The notes under the pieces were generated by a model. It worked only from the letters and a program-made list of their open reading frames with translations, was not told the origin of the DNA and searched no databases. Of a stretch of 64,000 nucleotides of DNA, positions 54,580 to 63,960 are shown in pieces. Location of the stretch: contig NC_087080.1 in the NCBI RefSeq assembly GCF_026151205.1, forward strand, positions 1,063,812 through 1,127,811. Reading direction: 5' to 3'. The stretch is from Bolinopsis microptera. Taxonomy: Eukaryota > Ctenophora > Tentaculata > Lobata > Bolinopsidae. Position numbers and translations under genes: made by a program. How positions within the stretch are numbered: position 1 is the first letter of the stretch; every line of letters starts with the position of its first letter.

Positions 54580-54850
54580 GTAAGAGTTATAACTCCCCGG
54601 TCGGGGAGGGGATAACCTCCTCGCCCAGGTAACCAGGTAACCAGGTAACCAGGTAACCAGGTAACCAGGTAACCAGGTAACCAGGTAACCAGGTAACCGT
54701 TACTAAGAGTTATAACTCCCCGGTCGGGGAGGGGATAACCTCCTCGCCCAGGTAACCAGGTAACCAGGTAACCAGGTAACCAGGTAACCAGGTAACCGTT
54801 AGTAAGAGTTATAACTCCCCGGTCGGGGAGGGGATAACCTCCTCGCCCAG
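54580..54850 (-). repeat. Tandem copies of the ABCF1 C-terminal exon end with (GGTAACCA)n
   Basis: The block GTTATAACTCCCCGGTCGGG through AACCTCCTCGCCCA occurs three times (about 54588, 54714 and 54805). It corresponds to the last codons and stop of ABCF1 ([12 protein letters not shown]-stop on the minus strand). Copies are separated by 6-10 repeats of GGTAACCA. Only the copy at 54805 is joined to the rest of the exon; the others lie in the 3' flank. CTCCCCGGTCGGGGAG is a hairpin in each. Confidence 0.9.
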
Positions 54851-54981
54851 TGACTCCAACACTTCCTGTTTGTAGTCCAGGAAATCTCCGTCTATCTGTT
54901 CTATAGACTGGTCCTCAACTATCCACAAGTTACAGTTCGTTTCTGTGATGAGTCGAGAGTCGTGGGAAACTATCACTACCC
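54809..54981 (-). CDS. ABCF1: ABCF1-like, last exon
   Basis: 173 bp, starting in phase 1 after CTCTTTCACAG. It encodes [20 protein letters not shown], then [18 protein letters not shown] and [11 protein letters not shown] to a TAA at 54809. SHDSRLI is the switch-histidine (H-loop) motif of the second ATPase domain, and the ending matches ABCF1, a cytosolic ribosome-associated ATPase of the ABC family without membrane helices. The last codons are part of a duplicated block. Confidence 0.9.
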
Positions 54982-55274
54982 CTGTGAAAGAGAGAGAGGT
55001 CGCTACATGAGTTGAATATCAAATTTCTATAATGATGAGATCACACACGTACATTCCACACTCTTACATTCTAGACGGTACACAATCTCCATTATATAAT
55101 ATACTATATATCATTCAACGCTGCAGCTGCTGTTATAGTTATGTTGTAGTTCTTCCACTGTAGCGATAGTATATTATATAGTAGCAAAGCTTTAGGGGAC
55201 ACAGTTTTCGCCGGATTAAATTAATTCCGAAATATTACTCTTGGTGACTACATAATTCCATTATGAAGATTACA

Positions 55275-55510
55275 CGTGTACTTACCTTAAACCCCACTAT
55301 ATATCCCCAATATATATATGTATATTTCCAGTATATTTCTAGTTAAATGTGTTTTACTTACCTTAAACCCCACTATATATCCCCAATATATATATGTATA
55401 TTTCCAGTATATTTCTAGTTAAATGTGTTTTACTTACCTTAAACCCCACTATATATCCCCAATATATATATGTATATTTCCAGTATATTTCTAGTTAAAT
55501 GTGTTTTTAC
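55275..55510 (-). repeat. ~77 bp tandem repeat carrying a 5' splice site
   Basis: Three copies of a unit which, on the minus strand, starts GTAAGTAAAACACATTTAAC and ends GGGGTTTAAG. The unit begins exactly at the exon's donor (GGAG|GTAAAAACACATTT), so each copy recreates an AAG|GTAAGT donor that is closer to consensus than the true one. Confidence 0.8.
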
Positions 55511-55684
55511 CTCCAGTGAACTCGTTAATGGCCTCTGCCAGAGCGTCTATACTCTCCAGATCCAGGTTGTTTGTAGGTTCGTCTAGAATCAGTATATCGG
55601 GCTCTCGGAGACTCAGATCTGCGAACACTACCCTCGCTTTCTGGCCGCCTGATAACGCTTTTATCTTGATAGTGTGGGCATGAC
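55511..55684 (-). CDS. ABCF1: ABCF1-like exon: ABC signature and Walker B
   Basis: 174 bp, phase 1 at both ends. It encodes [20 protein letters not shown], then [20 protein letters not shown] and [22 protein letters not shown] is the ABC signature; [12 protein letters not shown] is Walker B with the catalytic Glu. This belongs to the second nucleotide-binding domain. The strong match to metazoan ABCF1 makes the identity firm. Confidence 0.93.
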
Positions 55685-55687
55685 CTG

Positions 55688-55905
55688 GGGGTTACTGGTG
55701 TTATTACACAGGGGGGGGGGGGGGGGGGGGGGTTACTGGTGTTATTACACAGGGGGGGGGGGGGGTACTGGTGTTATTACACAGGGGGGGGGGGCTTACT
55801 GGTGATATTATACAGGGGGGACCTGGGGTTTACTGGGGTTACTACACAGGGGGGGGGGGGGGGTTACTGTGGTGTTATTACACAGGGGGGGGGGGTGTTA
55901 TTATG
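55688..55905 (+). repeat. Poly-G/TTACTGGTGTTATTACACA repeat
   Basis: Five or six units of TTACTGGTGTTATTACACAG plus G runs of 8-22 bases, starting at the intron edge of the ABCF1 exon (its acceptor is AACCCCCAG). G-run lengths are likely unreliable. Confidence 0.85.
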
Positions 55906-55980
55906 GAGGACGTTCTAAAAAGTTACTTTTCACAGCTTATAACCTAACTTGAGATTTAACATTTTAACTTTCTCACTTAC

Positions 55981-56113
55981 TAGCAAGTCCATATCTCCCA
56001 AGGTTCTTCCTCGCGTCCTGGTAGTCCAGGTTAAACTGGTCCTGTAGGTACTCCACAGCCGTCTTCTCGTACGGAAACTGGTCCGCCGCGTGCTGGTTGT
56101 ACGTTCCTATCCT
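55981..56113 (-). CDS. ABCF1: ABCF1-like exon after Walker A
   Basis: 133 bp, phase 0 to phase 1, acceptor ATTTTAG. It encodes [20 protein letters not shown], then [19 protein letters not shown] and RYGLA. The Y-N-Q motif is the Q-loop of the second ATPase domain. It joins in phase to both the downstream exon (GLA|S-HAHT) and the NHRL-ending exon copies at 63.6 kb. Confidence 0.92.
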
Positions 56114-56489
56114 CTAAAATAGTTGTCATCATTTTATTATTGTAAATTAGCATTCTCAGATTGAAATCACTCAACCTAATTTGTTAACTGTAGACTAATG
56201 GGTTTCGATCAGGGCAAACGAATGTATTGAGCGTGAGACAATTGTCCAAATATCATTTCATACGGGCGTTATCTAGATCTATAATTGCTGAGCATATTAT
56301 CGCCTTGACCTTGACAGATATTGTCCACTATCATATTATTGGTTAATTTCTATATTATTCTTCTTAATTAATAGAATACTGATAGTTGGATAATATTGTC
56401 TCAACTCTCATTCAACCGGATCCAACTATCAGTATTTCAATCATGAGACTAATAAACAGCGAACTACTCCAACATTTGAATTAATAGAA
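56114..56489 (-). other. Start of a large ABCF1 intron
   Basis: Unique AT-rich intron sequence with an imperfect inverted pair of GATAGTTGGA words. No exon. Confidence 0.4.
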
Positions 56490-56801
56490 CTAGCAGGAAC
56501 CCGTCTAACCCTAAAGTGGTGTCAAGACTCGAGAGACTAAAATAATTATTACCTATTTAATTCGCGTTTTTGACACCACTTGGTAGTCCAAATCTTGGGC
56601 ACTAAAATTCTTATTCCTTGGCCAATTTTTTATTTTTTCATGGTGATTTGATGGCCATAAAAGCATTTGACCCAGTCAAAAAAGTTCCAGTTGTATGTCT
56701 TTTACGGTTTTTGCGGAAAGTCGCGTTAAAGTTGATGCCGTGGTGTCAGTAAAATGGCACGGATCCATATTTATATATCGTCTCGCTTTATATATAGTAA
56801 G
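56490..56801 (+). mobile_element. Short interspersed element, copy 4
   Basis: TAGCAGGAACCCGTCTAACC to CTCGCTTTATATATAGTAAG. It lies ~125 bp before the start of the NERD/helicase frame, inside the ABCF1 intron. Confidence 0.85.
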
Positions 56802-56927
56802 ATAGTAAGATATAAAACAGTACTTAATTTCAATGTTCAGGATATGGCTCGGGAGGACAATTCTGACATCTGCTCGACTGTCTAGCAAGATAAGGAATCG
56901 AGAATTATTGTGTCATAGCCAGTCCAA

Positions 56928-58301
56928 ATGGAAGACTCACTGATAAAGAAAATAGTCAGACTCGGGATAGAAATCTCCGTGTCTTACTGCAATAAGGAAT
57001 GTAAACGTCCTACCATGCTGCCTCCAGTTCCTCTTTGTAAAGTAATAGATAAGTATCCAGAAAATATGGAAAAAGAACCACCCGTAGTTAAACAGCAGCG
57101 TGAATACGAAGGAGAAGTAGACGTGTACAGAGCTCTGTATGATACAAAATTGGACTTTATTGTTCTTCATGGGTTACGTTTTACACATCAGCAGTATAGT
57201 TTGTTTGTTGAACATGATTGTACTAAGAAAGACACTGAGGAGGAGGGAGAAATAGACTTTCTTGTGATTCACGATAAATTTGTAGCTATATTGGAAGTCA
57301 AAGCAACTGATTGCGAGAGGGAAGATAGGTTTACAAATAACTACAAGAAATCAAAGAAGCAAAGAAAAACCGTGCGTGACCTTATTATGGGTATTAGCAG
57401 AACGTTCAAGTTCATTGAATACCCCACAGTGAGCCAATTTACTGTTTTTGCCAACATAAACAGACATTTTGCAGAGGAGAAGTTAGGAAAAAAGTACGCT
57501 TCTCTGACTGACGAAGAAAAACATAGCATCCTCTTCAAAGATGACCTAGAAAATCGAGAGGTTCTGAAGAGTCGCTTATTAGCGAAACCAGGACTGCACA
57601 TAGAAAATAAGGTTAAATGGGCTCTTCTAGGATTGTGGTGTGTAGATAACAAAAATGACAGCGATGTTCAAACGATCTGTGATTTCAGTAAAAACATCGA
57701 ACGAGTCGACTGTCTGCTGAGAATGTCGGAAATAACGAGTGGTATAAAAGGTGGAAAGAGATCGCCCTTGGTGAAGAGTGCCCCTAAAATTATCAGAGAT
57801 TATCTGAACATACTTTGTCTTACAGAGGACCAGCTCGCGATTTATAATAGTAAGCGGAATAAACTATGGATCAGAGGACCAGCCGGAAGTGGGAAGACTA
57901 TTTTGCTCGTGGCTAAAATTATTGAAATATTTCTAAACACGAGTAAAAAAGTAACAATTCTGGTTCCCAGTCACGCTGCAGCTTTGATGTATGAAGATTA
58001 CTTGAAACACGCCAATATCGAGCCGATTCTGTGCGGATTAGATTACACAACCAACCAAACCATTTTAGATCAAAATCACAGAGTTTTTGTTAAGTATTTT
58101 CAAGATCTGAAGTTAGGCCGTATCATATCGACAAACGATGATTCCGATAGACTGCATTTCTTATTAGCTACTTTGTCATCGGACTACGAAGCGATATTCA
58201 TAGACGATTTCCAAACGTTTTGCTCAGGAATGGATAAGGATATGCAACATATTACCATCGAAAAATTTACTGAAGAGCTGAAGCAGACCATTCAAAACTA
58301 G
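56928..58301 (+). CDS. NERD-nuclease/SF1-helicase protein, N-terminal part
   Basis: 457 codons without introns. Residues ~60-190 form a NERD-type nuclease-related domain: YEGEVDVYRAL, LHGLRF, EIDFLVIHDKFVAILEVKAT (the D...E-x-K core at ~108-125). A P-loop helicase core follows: GPAGSGKT (Walker A, ~317-324), ILVPSHAAA, and IFIDDFQTF as Walker B (~423-430; DDFQ in place of the usual DEAQ). NERD-helicase fusions are known in nucleic-acid processing and defence; the role here is unknown. It lies opposite ABCF1 inside its intron. The frame stops at 58299 by a one-base slip in an A run. Confidence 0.75.
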   Translation: MEDSLIKKIVRLGIEISVSYCNKECKRPTMLPPVPLCKVIDKYPENMEKEPPVVKQQREYEGEVDVYRALYDTKLDFIVLHGLRFTHQQYSLFVEHDCTKKDTEEEGEIDFLVIHDKFVAILEVKATDCEREDRFTNNYKKSKKQRKTVRDLIMGISRTFKFIEYPTVSQFTVFANINRHFAEEKLGKKYASLTDEEKHSILFKDDLENREVLKSRLLAKPGLHIENKVKWALLGLWCVDNKNDSDVQTICDFSKNIERVDCLLRMSEITSGIKGGKRSPLVKSAPKIIRDYLNILCLTEDQLAIYNSKRNKLWIRGPAGSGKTILLVAKIIEIFLNTSKKVTILVPSHAAALMYEDYLKHANIEPILCGLDYTTNQTILDQNHRVFVKYFQDLKLGRIISTNDDSDRLHFLLATLSSDYEAIFIDDFQTFCSGMDKDMQHITIEKFTEELKQTIQN

Positions 58302-58336
58302 TTTGGATAAGCTGTGATTTTTTACAGGGTCAGTAC

Positions 58337-59308
58337 ATGGATTGTTCGATAGAACAAATTCCAGAGTTAGATCACTTAACATCGGAATTTGACGTTATTC
58401 ATGACTTATCAACAAATTTAAGAAACACCTTTGAAATATGCCATCTACTTGAAAGAATCAGAAATCTGAGGACGGAGTCAGGGTCTCTAAAATATAGCCA
58501 AAGTGGACACTTCATACACGGACCAAATAGTTCGGCTCATTTTTTAATATGTGATCATCCCAACACGATTGCCGTAGTATCGCGTGTGCAAGAATTTCTT
58601 GAGGGGGAATTATTTCATTTAAAGAAAACTAAGGTGGCACTCATCGTTGACTTTGACAGTAAGGTCAATCCACAGTCAAAATTGTACCACGAACAAATGT
58701 TTACCATTAAAATCGGTCGCGAAGCAAGGTATGGTCAAATATTTGAAAGTACATTAAAAGAAATAGATCATATGAAAGGAGGACAAATTGACTGGGAAAA
58801 AGGTTGCAGGGATGTTCTTGAAAGGGCTGATACAGAACCTGATGTTGATTTATGCGACTATGAGGGAACATTTTCATTGGAATGGTCGGCGGCAATAGGA
58901 ATACTAGAGATACAATTACCCAACATCATGTCATATCCAGAAAATCCTTTTAAAGAGGACGGATTTTTGCAAGAATTTTTGCAACGATTATACAATGAAA
59001 CATTATCCAAGATATATATCATAGCCTCACGAGCAAGGGTTTACTGCTCAATAATAATTGTGATCAGAAACATAATAGGTTTCGTTGAATTTGTTCAAAT
59101 GTCACCGCCATATGAATTAATAAATCGGACGTACAAAGAAATCTATCCTGATGATGGACGGTTTATAAATTGGACAGAGAAAAAAATGGAAAACGCTGAA
59201 AAACAAGCTATACTATACATGAATAATCTGACTAGAGATTTTTTTCAAAAGTTGGAAAACGATACAGCCGAGGCATTCGGAAGTTTTTCTAATCTAAGTA
59301 AACTATAG
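58337..59308 (+). CDS. NERD/helicase protein, C-terminal part (frameshifted)
   Basis: 323 codons in another frame, continuous with the previous one if one base were restored near 58292; the codons before its first ATG read LVWISCDFLQGQY, which suits helicase motif III. Visible motifs: DLSTNLRNTFEICHLL (motif IV, ~25-40), FSLEWSAAIGILEIQLP (motif V, ~190) and IASRARVYCSIII (motif VI, ~228-240). The rest is open to 59308. It is not an independent gene. The frameshift means either a pseudogene or a sequence error. Confidence 0.7.
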   Translation: MDCSIEQIPELDHLTSEFDVIHDLSTNLRNTFEICHLLERIRNLRTESGSLKYSQSGHFIHGPNSSAHFLICDHPNTIAVVSRVQEFLEGELFHLKKTKVALIVDFDSKVNPQSKLYHEQMFTIKIGREARYGQIFESTLKEIDHMKGGQIDWEKGCRDVLERADTEPDVDLCDYEGTFSLEWSAAIGILEIQLPNIMSYPENPFKEDGFLQEFLQRLYNETLSKIYIIASRARVYCSIIIVIRNIIGFVEFVQMSPPYELINRTYKEIYPDDGRFINWTEKKMENAEKQAILYMNNLTRDFFQKLENDTAEAFGSFSNLSKL

Positions 59309-59497
59309 GTAAAAATATAATATTAATCATAAGCTAAAATGTACTAATCTTTGTATTCTAAATGGGGAAAAGGAAGAAACATTGTCAGTCAGTCGAGAAA
59401 ATTGTCAGTCAGGCTATATGGCAGCTTTGTAGATGTTGTGACTATGCTAGTAGTGGTCCCAGGCTTGCGACTGGAATTGCGGTGTTAAATCGATTTA

Positions 59498-59626
59498 ATG
59501 GTACCAACGATCCACCTCCCACTTGTTGTTTGGTACTTAGCATTAATAGTGTTAGCTGTAGCCATTTATAGCAAGAATCTTAAAACTAAAGGGGATGACA
59601 AGGAAAAGAGGAAGGAAAAAGAATAA
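59498..59626 (+). CDS. Possible 42-aa single-pass membrane peptide
   Basis: The ATG at 59498 opens MVPTIHLPLVVWYLALIVLA, then VAIYSKNLK and a Lys/Glu-rich end to TAA: one hydrophobic helix followed by a highly charged tail. It lies 190 bp after the helicase frame on the same strand. A longer overlapping frame (59362-59571) has no such pattern. Chance cannot be excluded. Confidence 0.35.
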   Translation: MVPTIHLPLVVWYLALIVLAVAIYSKNLKTKGDDKEKRKEKE

Positions 59627-59858
59627 CGGGACAAACAATTAATTAAAGTATTAATAGGAGCATTAGATATTGTAATTACAAGCTTCAATAATAAATCACT
59701 GACTAAAACTTCTAATTAAAATGACACTTGGTACGCTCGCCCATTTTCACTGGTCAGTCTGAACTTCGGTTTAGCACGTTGTACACTTATTCACCTAAGT
59801 TTCAGAATTTGTTCAGTTTAGCAGAGTTAGTACCCGTGTTTCAATAAATCAAAAGATA

Positions 59859-62471
59859 TCAGGGGAGTTCTTTAATAATGTTACGGTCATCTAGAATACC
59901 GAACTTCCTGAAAACGTTATCATATTTCCTCAGACAACGTTTAATGCCTTTAATCAGTCTATCACGGCTATATCCTCTATCAATTAGAATTTTGAATATT
60001 TTGTGAAGATGGGAGGTAAAGATATCCAATCTAGTGCAAACATTACCATATCTAAGAACTTGACTTGAAAAAACGTTGTAGCCAACCTCGGTTGGGATGT
60101 TACTGTGAGGAAATGTAAGGGATACAACATGAAAATTAAAATCATCAGTTTTGTTATACACTGATATTTCTAGTCCTTCTGTGGAAATATTAATATTTAA
60201 ATCAAGGTAGTTAATGATTTTATTATTGGAACCAGCTCGCTCCATCTCCAATGAATTAGGATAAATATCTTTAATCAATTTATGAAAGTAAAGGTAGTTA
60301 ATAATAGATAAATCGTCAACATATCGTTTATTATTGGATAATATCTTTGCTAATCCCATTTTCTTTTCCTGAAGTAAACGTTTCATATAATTAAATTCCT
60401 TTTTGCCAACAGTGAGATCAGCTATAGGGGAACTTGAATTTCCACCCATAGGAATACCCTTGGTTTGTATGAATACAATCCCACCGAAGACGACATAAGT
60501 GTTATAAATAATAAATTTAACAGCCTCTTTTAGGTCATCTTGACTAAAGCAGGCATGACAATCATAGGTTTTATTGGAAAAGAAACATGTATTACTGTCT
60601 CTTTTAGAAATACAAATATATCTATTACGGTCTGAAAATATTAAATCAATAACTTCATTAATCATATTCTCTACTTCAATCAAGTCTAATCTGGTATAAA
60701 GAGTAGTAAAATCATATACTTGTATATTATAAACATCGCTATTTTTGATAGCTTCAAGGAATTCACTTGAGGAATCTATGCTCCAAAACATGTTTATACC
60801 GCTGTTGTTGTAGATTGCCTCGCAGTATTTCTTGAAGTATTTCCTCAAAAGTTTCAGACAACAGTTAACTTGGACGTTAAGTTGTTTCGTAACGCAAAAA
60901 CGGGCACCTGCAATGAACCTCGCCTTGTAAGGGTTCTTATGAAGCTTAGGGTTCCAGAAGATGCGTGCTAGTCGCAAGTTTTTATCTTCAACTTGTACAT
61001 TAAATCTCTCCTTTAGACTCTCAGATATTTTATTGACATAATGAGTCTCGTCTTCGCTACAGGGTTTATATGTATCATTACCTATACATTCTAGAGTATT
61101 AGGATCAAAACCCATTTCATTGACAAGAGTTTTTACATAAAACTTTTTACAAATAAATGAAAAATTACCAGAAGCTTTGTCGATACTACAAATAATGTAT
61201 TTACTTTTCAGCAATTTAAGACTTCTTTTAACATCATCTTTTTCCAGTGTGTTTTCTTTTATTTCAAATGTTTCAGGAAAGTTTTTCTTGTAATATTCAA
61301 TACGATTGGAAACTATTGATAACACTTTTTCCTTCCAATCGCTGAACTTTACTTCTTTTTGACAGTACTTTCTACTTTTTGATTTTATAAATTTATCGAC
61401 AGCTTCGGTAACTGACATATATATCTCATCTGGAGATTTAAATGTGGGAATTCTGTATTTACAACCGTAGGAAAGTACTTCCCTAAGTTCAACATTATCA
61501 ACAATATCTAAATTACCAGTAACTACATGTCCATGAGGAGGATAATTGAAAGGGGAGGAGTGACAATCGCATGGACTACCTAAAATAGATTTAATATCAG
61601 AAATAGAAAGTTTCTTTAAGAATGAAGCATAGTTACAAATAGAAAGACTTATAGGATCATTATACTCATAATAAATCTGTAATGGTGTAAAAGACTGAAT
61701 CAAAATGGGAAGCAAATCAATGACTGAAGTGTCAGAGAAAATAGATTTTAGGTTAAGATTATCAATGAATTTGCAATTAAATGGAACAATTATAAATTCT
61801 CTATTACTGGATTCAGATTTGTTCTGATGGTATTTGGGGGAAAATGTTGAACAGAAAGAGGAACATACGTTGTAAATCAATCCTGAATTATTTTGACTCA
61901 AAGAGTAGAGAGTGTCTAAATCTGATAAGCTATAACATTTTAATGTTTTGTATATGGAATGTTCTGAAGAGATGTTATCTTTCAGCCTGTTAATATCAGA
62001 CTCTATGGTATCCAGAGACTTCTTAGGCTGAACTTTCTTCTTTCCATTCCCTCTGCCACGTTTGTATCGAGCAATCTGTCCACTAAAATAATTCATAACC
62101 CGATCTTGGGAGATGTTGCCCGTTCCTTTCTTCTTGTCATTAAGACCAAGAGGGAATGCTGTCCCAAGCTTCTCTATCCAGTAATCCTCCAGGAGAAGTA
62201 AATCATTTTTGACATCGGTGGACATGTCAGAATCAACATAATCTACAATCTGTATGGAAGCATCTGAGAAGACGTGACCAGGAATATTAAAATGTTCATA
62301 TAAAAATGTGGATGATTTGGCTTTGACACAATTTCTGTGGCCATTGACTCTTTTATGAAGTGGTTGAGTTGTTTCTCCAACATATTGTTTTTTACAGGTA
62401 GAACAGGTAATAACATAAATAACATTATTAGTTTTACAATTAAATATAAAATTGTATGTCCAAAGATAAAA
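59859..62471 (-). mobile_element. Penelope-like retroelement, Naiad type (N-terminal GIY-YIG, CxC, RT)
   Basis: The frame is open from 62471 down to 59859. First comes a GIY-YIG endonuclease (NNVIYVITCSTCKKQYVGET, then KRVNGHRN and FLYEHFNIPGH: the CCHH set), a linker, and a CxC segment (SPCDCHSSPF, HGHVVTGNL). Then comes the reverse transcriptase: WNPKLHKNPYKARFIAG, VYDFTTLYTRLDL, KGIPMGGNSSSPIAD and RYVDD, with a C-terminal SRDRLIKGIKRCL region. GIY-YIG before RT joined by CxC is the hallmark of Naiad PLEs. The RT part is intact for 788 codons, so this is the youngest-looking retroelement here. It sits in the ABCF1 intron in ABCF1's orientation. Confidence 0.88.
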
Positions 62472-62645
62472 TCATTATTAAAAGTACTGCTCCTAAATGT
62501 ATTAACAGGATTAAAACTGTTGCAAGTGAGACAACCTCTACCATTGCAACATCTAAAAGTGCTAGAAAAGACATTACTAGGGGTTACCCATTTATTCAAG
62601 GATTTTGAGAAAAATTTACCATTACGTTTAAGTCAAGAAGGTAAC
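62472..62645 (-). mobile_element. Naiad 5' coding region, frameshifted
   Basis: Upstream of the main frame, the other frame reads FSKSLNKWVTPSNVFSSTF, RCCNGRGCLTCNSFNP and NTFRSSTF. This is the cysteine-bearing lead-in to the GIY-YIG domain. A net four-base change in CATACA near 62452 separates it from TYNFIFNCKTNN. An in-frame TGA sits just upstream of the KRNGKFFS segment. Confidence 0.65.
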
Positions 62646-62933
62646 ATCATCCCTTTCGGCGTTTCCGCCTAGACCCAACGACTCGAGATAGGCCAAGGAC
62701 AACGGGTCGGACATCAACCTATTGTCATGGGGCTGCCATGATTGGGCGGGCGTTAGATGTCATGAACCTAAATAGTTCTCCCACCGACGCAGTGTAGCCT
62801 GGCGAGATTCTTCGCGACCATAAAAATCTCTTAGAACCGGATCTTGCACTGCCGCTGTTTCTCGTACCGTAGCATGGCGGACAGCTCACGCCAGAAAATG
62901 AAATAAACAGGTAAATACAGGATAAATCAGGAG

Positions 62934-63278
62934 ATGTATGTACAACAACAAGACTTCAAGGAGGGCGCCCAAGAAAACAAAGATCAACCAAATCTCGGAA
63001 CCAATGGCCGGGAGAGATATAAATGTAATTATAGAGCAATATCAAGAAAAGCTAAGGAATACCAACCCGGCGACTGTAGCAAAAACGAACCGGAGACATC
63101 AAATTTTCTAAAAGGAGCAGCATTGAAGAAGATGAAAGAAGAAATCAGAGTGGTTCCTCTAACAAAAAGTGAACGAGATCTTGCCGAAGCTAAAGAGGCA
63201 TTAAGAAATGTCGTACACCTGGAAAATGCTGATGGTTCCGGACTTGTGATATTTCCCAATAACTTACACTCAGAGTGA
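62934..63278 (+). CDS. Unrecognised 114-codon frame
   Basis: Starts MYVQQQDFKEGAQENKDQ and ends DGSGLVIFPNNLHSE. It is polar and charged, with a helical-looking KKMKEEIRVVPLTKSERDLA and EAKEALRNVV stretch. I recognise no family. It lies between the Naiad 5' end and the ABCF1 exon copies, on the opposite strand to both. It may be a fragment of another element; a second frame is partly open (RRAPKKTKINQISEP). Confidence 0.3.
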   Translation: MYVQQQDFKEGAQENKDQPNLGTNGRERYKCNYRAISRKAKEYQPGDCSKNEPETSNFLKGAALKKMKEEIRVVPLTKSERDLAEAKEALRNVVHLENADGSGLVIFPNNLHSE

Positions 63279-63356
63279 TTTTGATATTTAAAATTAGAGT
63301 CCTTGCTTGTATTTTGATAAACAAATGCACATTTTAGTGTTTTTTATTTCACTATC

Positions 63357-63377
63357 ACTAACCAGGTGATGGTTAAC

Positions 63378-63383
<6 letters not shown>
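63357..63383 (-). pseudogene. Remnant of the ABCF1 Walker A exon end
   Basis: The minus strand GTTAACCATCACCTGGTTAGT matches the NHRL|donor end of the copies below, cut off by a ~62 bp G run. Confidence 0.55.

Positions 63384-63445
<62 letters not shown>
63382..63445 (+). repeat. Poly-G tract (~62 bp)
   Basis: An uninterrupted G homopolymer. Length is not reliable in any sequencing method. It joins the truncated exon remnant to CACTATAC. Confidence 0.9.
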
Positions 63446-63448
<3 letters not shown>

Positions 63449-63594
63449 TATACTTTTTTGCCTTTTTTGGTGTATGGACATGGTGTAAAAAAGTGAAGAG
63501 AACCCCCCATATATTATAATATATATCAATATAATATATATTATAATATATATTATTTAAATATCCTATATCACTACTACTAACCAGGCGGTGG

Positions 63595-63662
63595 TTGACT
63601 CTGCGTTCTCCAACATTAGACTTCAGTTTGCCGAGTAGCAGGTTGAGAAGTGTAGACTTACC
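63595..63662 (-). CDS. ABCF1: ABCF1 Walker A exon, copy 1
   Basis: The minus strand reads GKSTLLNLLLGKLKSNVGER and RVNHRL, then the donor GTTAGT. GKST is the end of the second-domain Walker A; phase 0 at NHRL joins the RIGTYNQ exon at 56113. The sequence before GKS is a G run, not the expected G-P-N-G-V codons or an acceptor, so this copy alone is incomplete. One of the tandem copies or an exon beyond the window must supply the start. Confidence 0.75.
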
Positions 63663-63717
63663 CCCCCCCCCCCCCCCCCCCCCATACCCTATACCACTAC
63701 TACTAACCAGGCGGTGG

Positions 63718-63785
63718 TTGACTCTGCGTTCTCCAACATTAGACTTCAGTTTGCCGAGTAGCAGGTTGAGAAGTGTAGACTTACC
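63718..63785 (-). repeat. ABCF1 Walker A exon, copy 2
   Basis: Same coding block and donor as copy 1, ~123 bp upstream in gene order, again preceded by a C/G run. Confidence 0.75.
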
Positions 63786-63833
63786 CCCCCCCCCCCCCCC
63801 CCATACCCTATACCCTATATCACTACTACTAAA

Positions 63834-63914
63834 CAGGCGGTGATTGACTCTGCGTTCTCCAACATTAGGTTCCAGTTTGCCGAGTAGCAGGTTGAGGAGT
63901 GTAGACTTACCCCC
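63834..63914 (-). repeat. ABCF1 Walker A exon, copy 3
   Basis: Same block with CCTGTTTAG in place of CCTGGTTAG, which damages the donor, and a K to N-type change (GGTTCC for AGTCTT on the plus-strand side). Confidence 0.7.
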
Positions 63915-63960
63915 CCCCCCCCCCCCCCATACCCTATACCCTATATCACTACTACTAAAC

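Noticed and set aside
63344-63843. Poly-proline frames near 63.4-63.8 kb
   Set aside because: Caused by G/C homopolymers; the real coding signal there is the minus-strand ABCF1 exon.
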